DNA from: Flavobacteriaceae bacterium
Lineage (GTDB): Bacteria; Bacteroidota; Bacteroidia; Flavobacteriales; Flavobacteriaceae
Reading direction: 5' to 3'
DNA: 64,000 nt
Assembly (NCBI GenBank): GCA_947456815.1
Contig: CANGTL010000005.1
Span: 1-64,000, forward strand
Shown here: positions 63,345 through 64,000 of the stretch, one piece after another
Layout: each line of letters opens with the position of its first letter
Numbering within the stretch: the stretch's first letter is position 1
The notes under the pieces: generated by a model
Seen by the model: the letters and a program-made list of their open reading frames with translations, nothing else
What the model was told of the DNA's origin: nothing
Database searches by the model: none
Position numbers and translations under genes: made by a program

Positions 63345-63551
63345 ATGCCAATTATTGTAAACTTAGATGTCATGATGGCAAAGCGAAAAATGTCACTCAA
63401 CGAACTGTCTGAACGAGTGGGGCTGACGTTGTCTAATCTCTCCATTTTAAAAACAGGAAAGGCAAAAGCGATACGTTTTAGTACGCTTGCAACTATTTGT
63501 GACGTGTTAGATTGTCAGCCAGGAGATATTTTAGAATATGCAGGGGATTAG
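63345..63551 (+). CDS. Small XRE-family (YozG-like) HTH regulator
   Basis: The 68-residue protein is a single HTH domain: VMMAKRKMSLNELSERVGLTLSNLSILKTGKAKAIRFSTLATICDVLDCQPGDILEY. It belongs to the HTH_26/YozG group that travels with DUF2975 genes. It starts 3 bp after the DUF2975 stop codon, so both are co-transcribed. It probably regulates this operon. Confidence 0.9.
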   Translation: MPIIVNLDVMMAKRKMSLNELSERVGLTLSNLSILKTGKAKAIRFSTLATICDVLDCQPGDILEYAGD

Positions 63552-63580
63552 AATTTTTTTATCGCATGGTTTTAGTTGAG

Positions 63581-63880
63581 CTATACCCAAATGTTCACTA
63601 CAATTTCCGATTCAATTTCAAGATTTTCTTTTATTCTAATGGCTGCCTTAATCGGCAACAAATACGTATTTCTTTTCGTATCAAACCAAATCGCGGTGTT
63701 CCATTCGCTGGCGCCGATTTTTGCCGTGGCTTTGAGTCTGCCCCAACCTTCTTCGGATGATTTGAAAAGTGTTCTTATTTCTTCGGATGTTTTTTCCGGA
63801 AGCGATAGAAAGTGCCAACCTCCTGTAACGGAATGTTGCCAAAGGATTGCGTTGAATTCGTATTTTACTTTACCAGTCAT
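63581..63880 (-). CDS. DUF1905 domain protein
   Basis: The 99-residue protein fits the DUF1905 family: VKYEFNAILWQHSVTGGWHFLSLPEKTSEEIR, then GWGRLKATAKIGASEWNTAIWFDTKRNTYLLPIKAAIRIKENLEIESEIVVNI. It folds as a small beta-barrel. The function is unknown. It ends 29 bp after the HTH stop codon, converging with it. Confidence 0.85.
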   Translation of the reverse strand: MTGKVKYEFNAILWQHSVTGGWHFLSLPEKTSEEIRTLFKSSEEGWGRLKATAKIGASEWNTAIWFDTKRNTYLLPIKAAIRIKENLEIESEIVVNIWV

Positions 63881-63932
63881 TTTTGCGCGCTGCCCTTTTA
63901 TTTTGGATTAAGAAATGTGCCATGGACTAAGT

Positions 63933-64000
63933 TTATCTTCGAACCAGCACTTTATGAACAGAATTGCCAGCAGGCGTTGCTATTTTAATCCAATACATGC
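63933..64000 (-). CDS. C-terminal end of a T9SS type A cargo protein (continues past right edge)
   Basis: The minus-strand frame visible at the right edge reads MYWIKIATPAGNSVHKVLVRR and stops at 63933. The pattern (a Y-hydrophobic-K/R strand, then G..V.K.(L/V)V..) is the end of a T9SS type A sorting domain. The main part of the protein lies outside the window. Confidence 0.7.
   Translation of the reverse strand, partial: MYWIKIATPAGNSVHKVLVRR

Overview
The window looks like a chromosomal segment of a Flavobacterium-like member of the Flavobacteriaceae (Bacteroidota). The evidence is AT-rich DNA, type IX secretion (T9SS) C-terminal sorting domains on several exported proteins, Bacteroidota-type promoter elements (TTG and TAnnTTTG) with few clear Shine-Dalgarno sites, an STN-type TonB receptor encoded with an ECF sigma/FecR pair, and a DUF3276 protein. 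No database search was possible; names rest on motifs and family knowledge.

Layout. 1-1465: N-terminal part of a large repetitive secreted adhesin that runs off the left edge. 1851-8432: housekeeping block (DUF3276, ABC exporter, leucine dehydrogenase family, nusB, yajC, DUF1801, pepT), then an LTA-synthase-like sulfatase. 10446-14740: variable region with two unrecognised small genes, tRNA-Ser(UGA), a cruciform-like nested inverted repeat abutting that tRNA, and a type II restriction-modification remnant (truncated 5mC methyltransferase, unknown small ORF, PD-(D/E)XK nuclease candidate, controller-type HTH protein). Imperfect inverted repeats flank the remnant. 14740-21332: envelope and division block on the minus strand (tpx, dgkA, ftsK, lolA, lptF/G, ribBA), with a GTP cyclohydrolase II half that has lost its zinc cysteines. 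21463-24053: arsenic operon (arsR, DUF6428, arsC-like phosphatase, acr3). 24645-28810: katG diverging from an amino-acid permease.

28905-43946: T9SS cargo with leucine-rich repeats, a methionine gamma-lyase-like enzyme divergent from an Lrp regulator, lpdA followed by two surface proteins, a DUF4349 lipoprotein, then pabB, tilS and dsbD. 44054-49372: a Kazal-domain lipoprotein followed by an ECF sigma factor, FecR anti-sigma and STN TonB-dependent receptor, probably a cell-surface signalling unit. 49407-59130: bPH protein, comM/yifB, hybrid histidine kinase, yaaA, exported C1 peptidase, pabA/trpG, two YceI paralogues, nitroreductase with MarR regulator, rhodanese. 59210-64000: TonB-type outer-membrane receptor, membrane protein, DUF2975/HTH pair, DUF1905 protein and the C-terminus of another T9SS cargo.

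The least ordinary material is non-coding or decayed: the R-M remnant and its flanking repeats, the nested inverted repeat at the tRNA, a three-copy family of long hairpin intergenic elements (about 14353, 24413 and 31590), and heptanucleotide repeats that sit directly against the lrp start codon and inside pabB.
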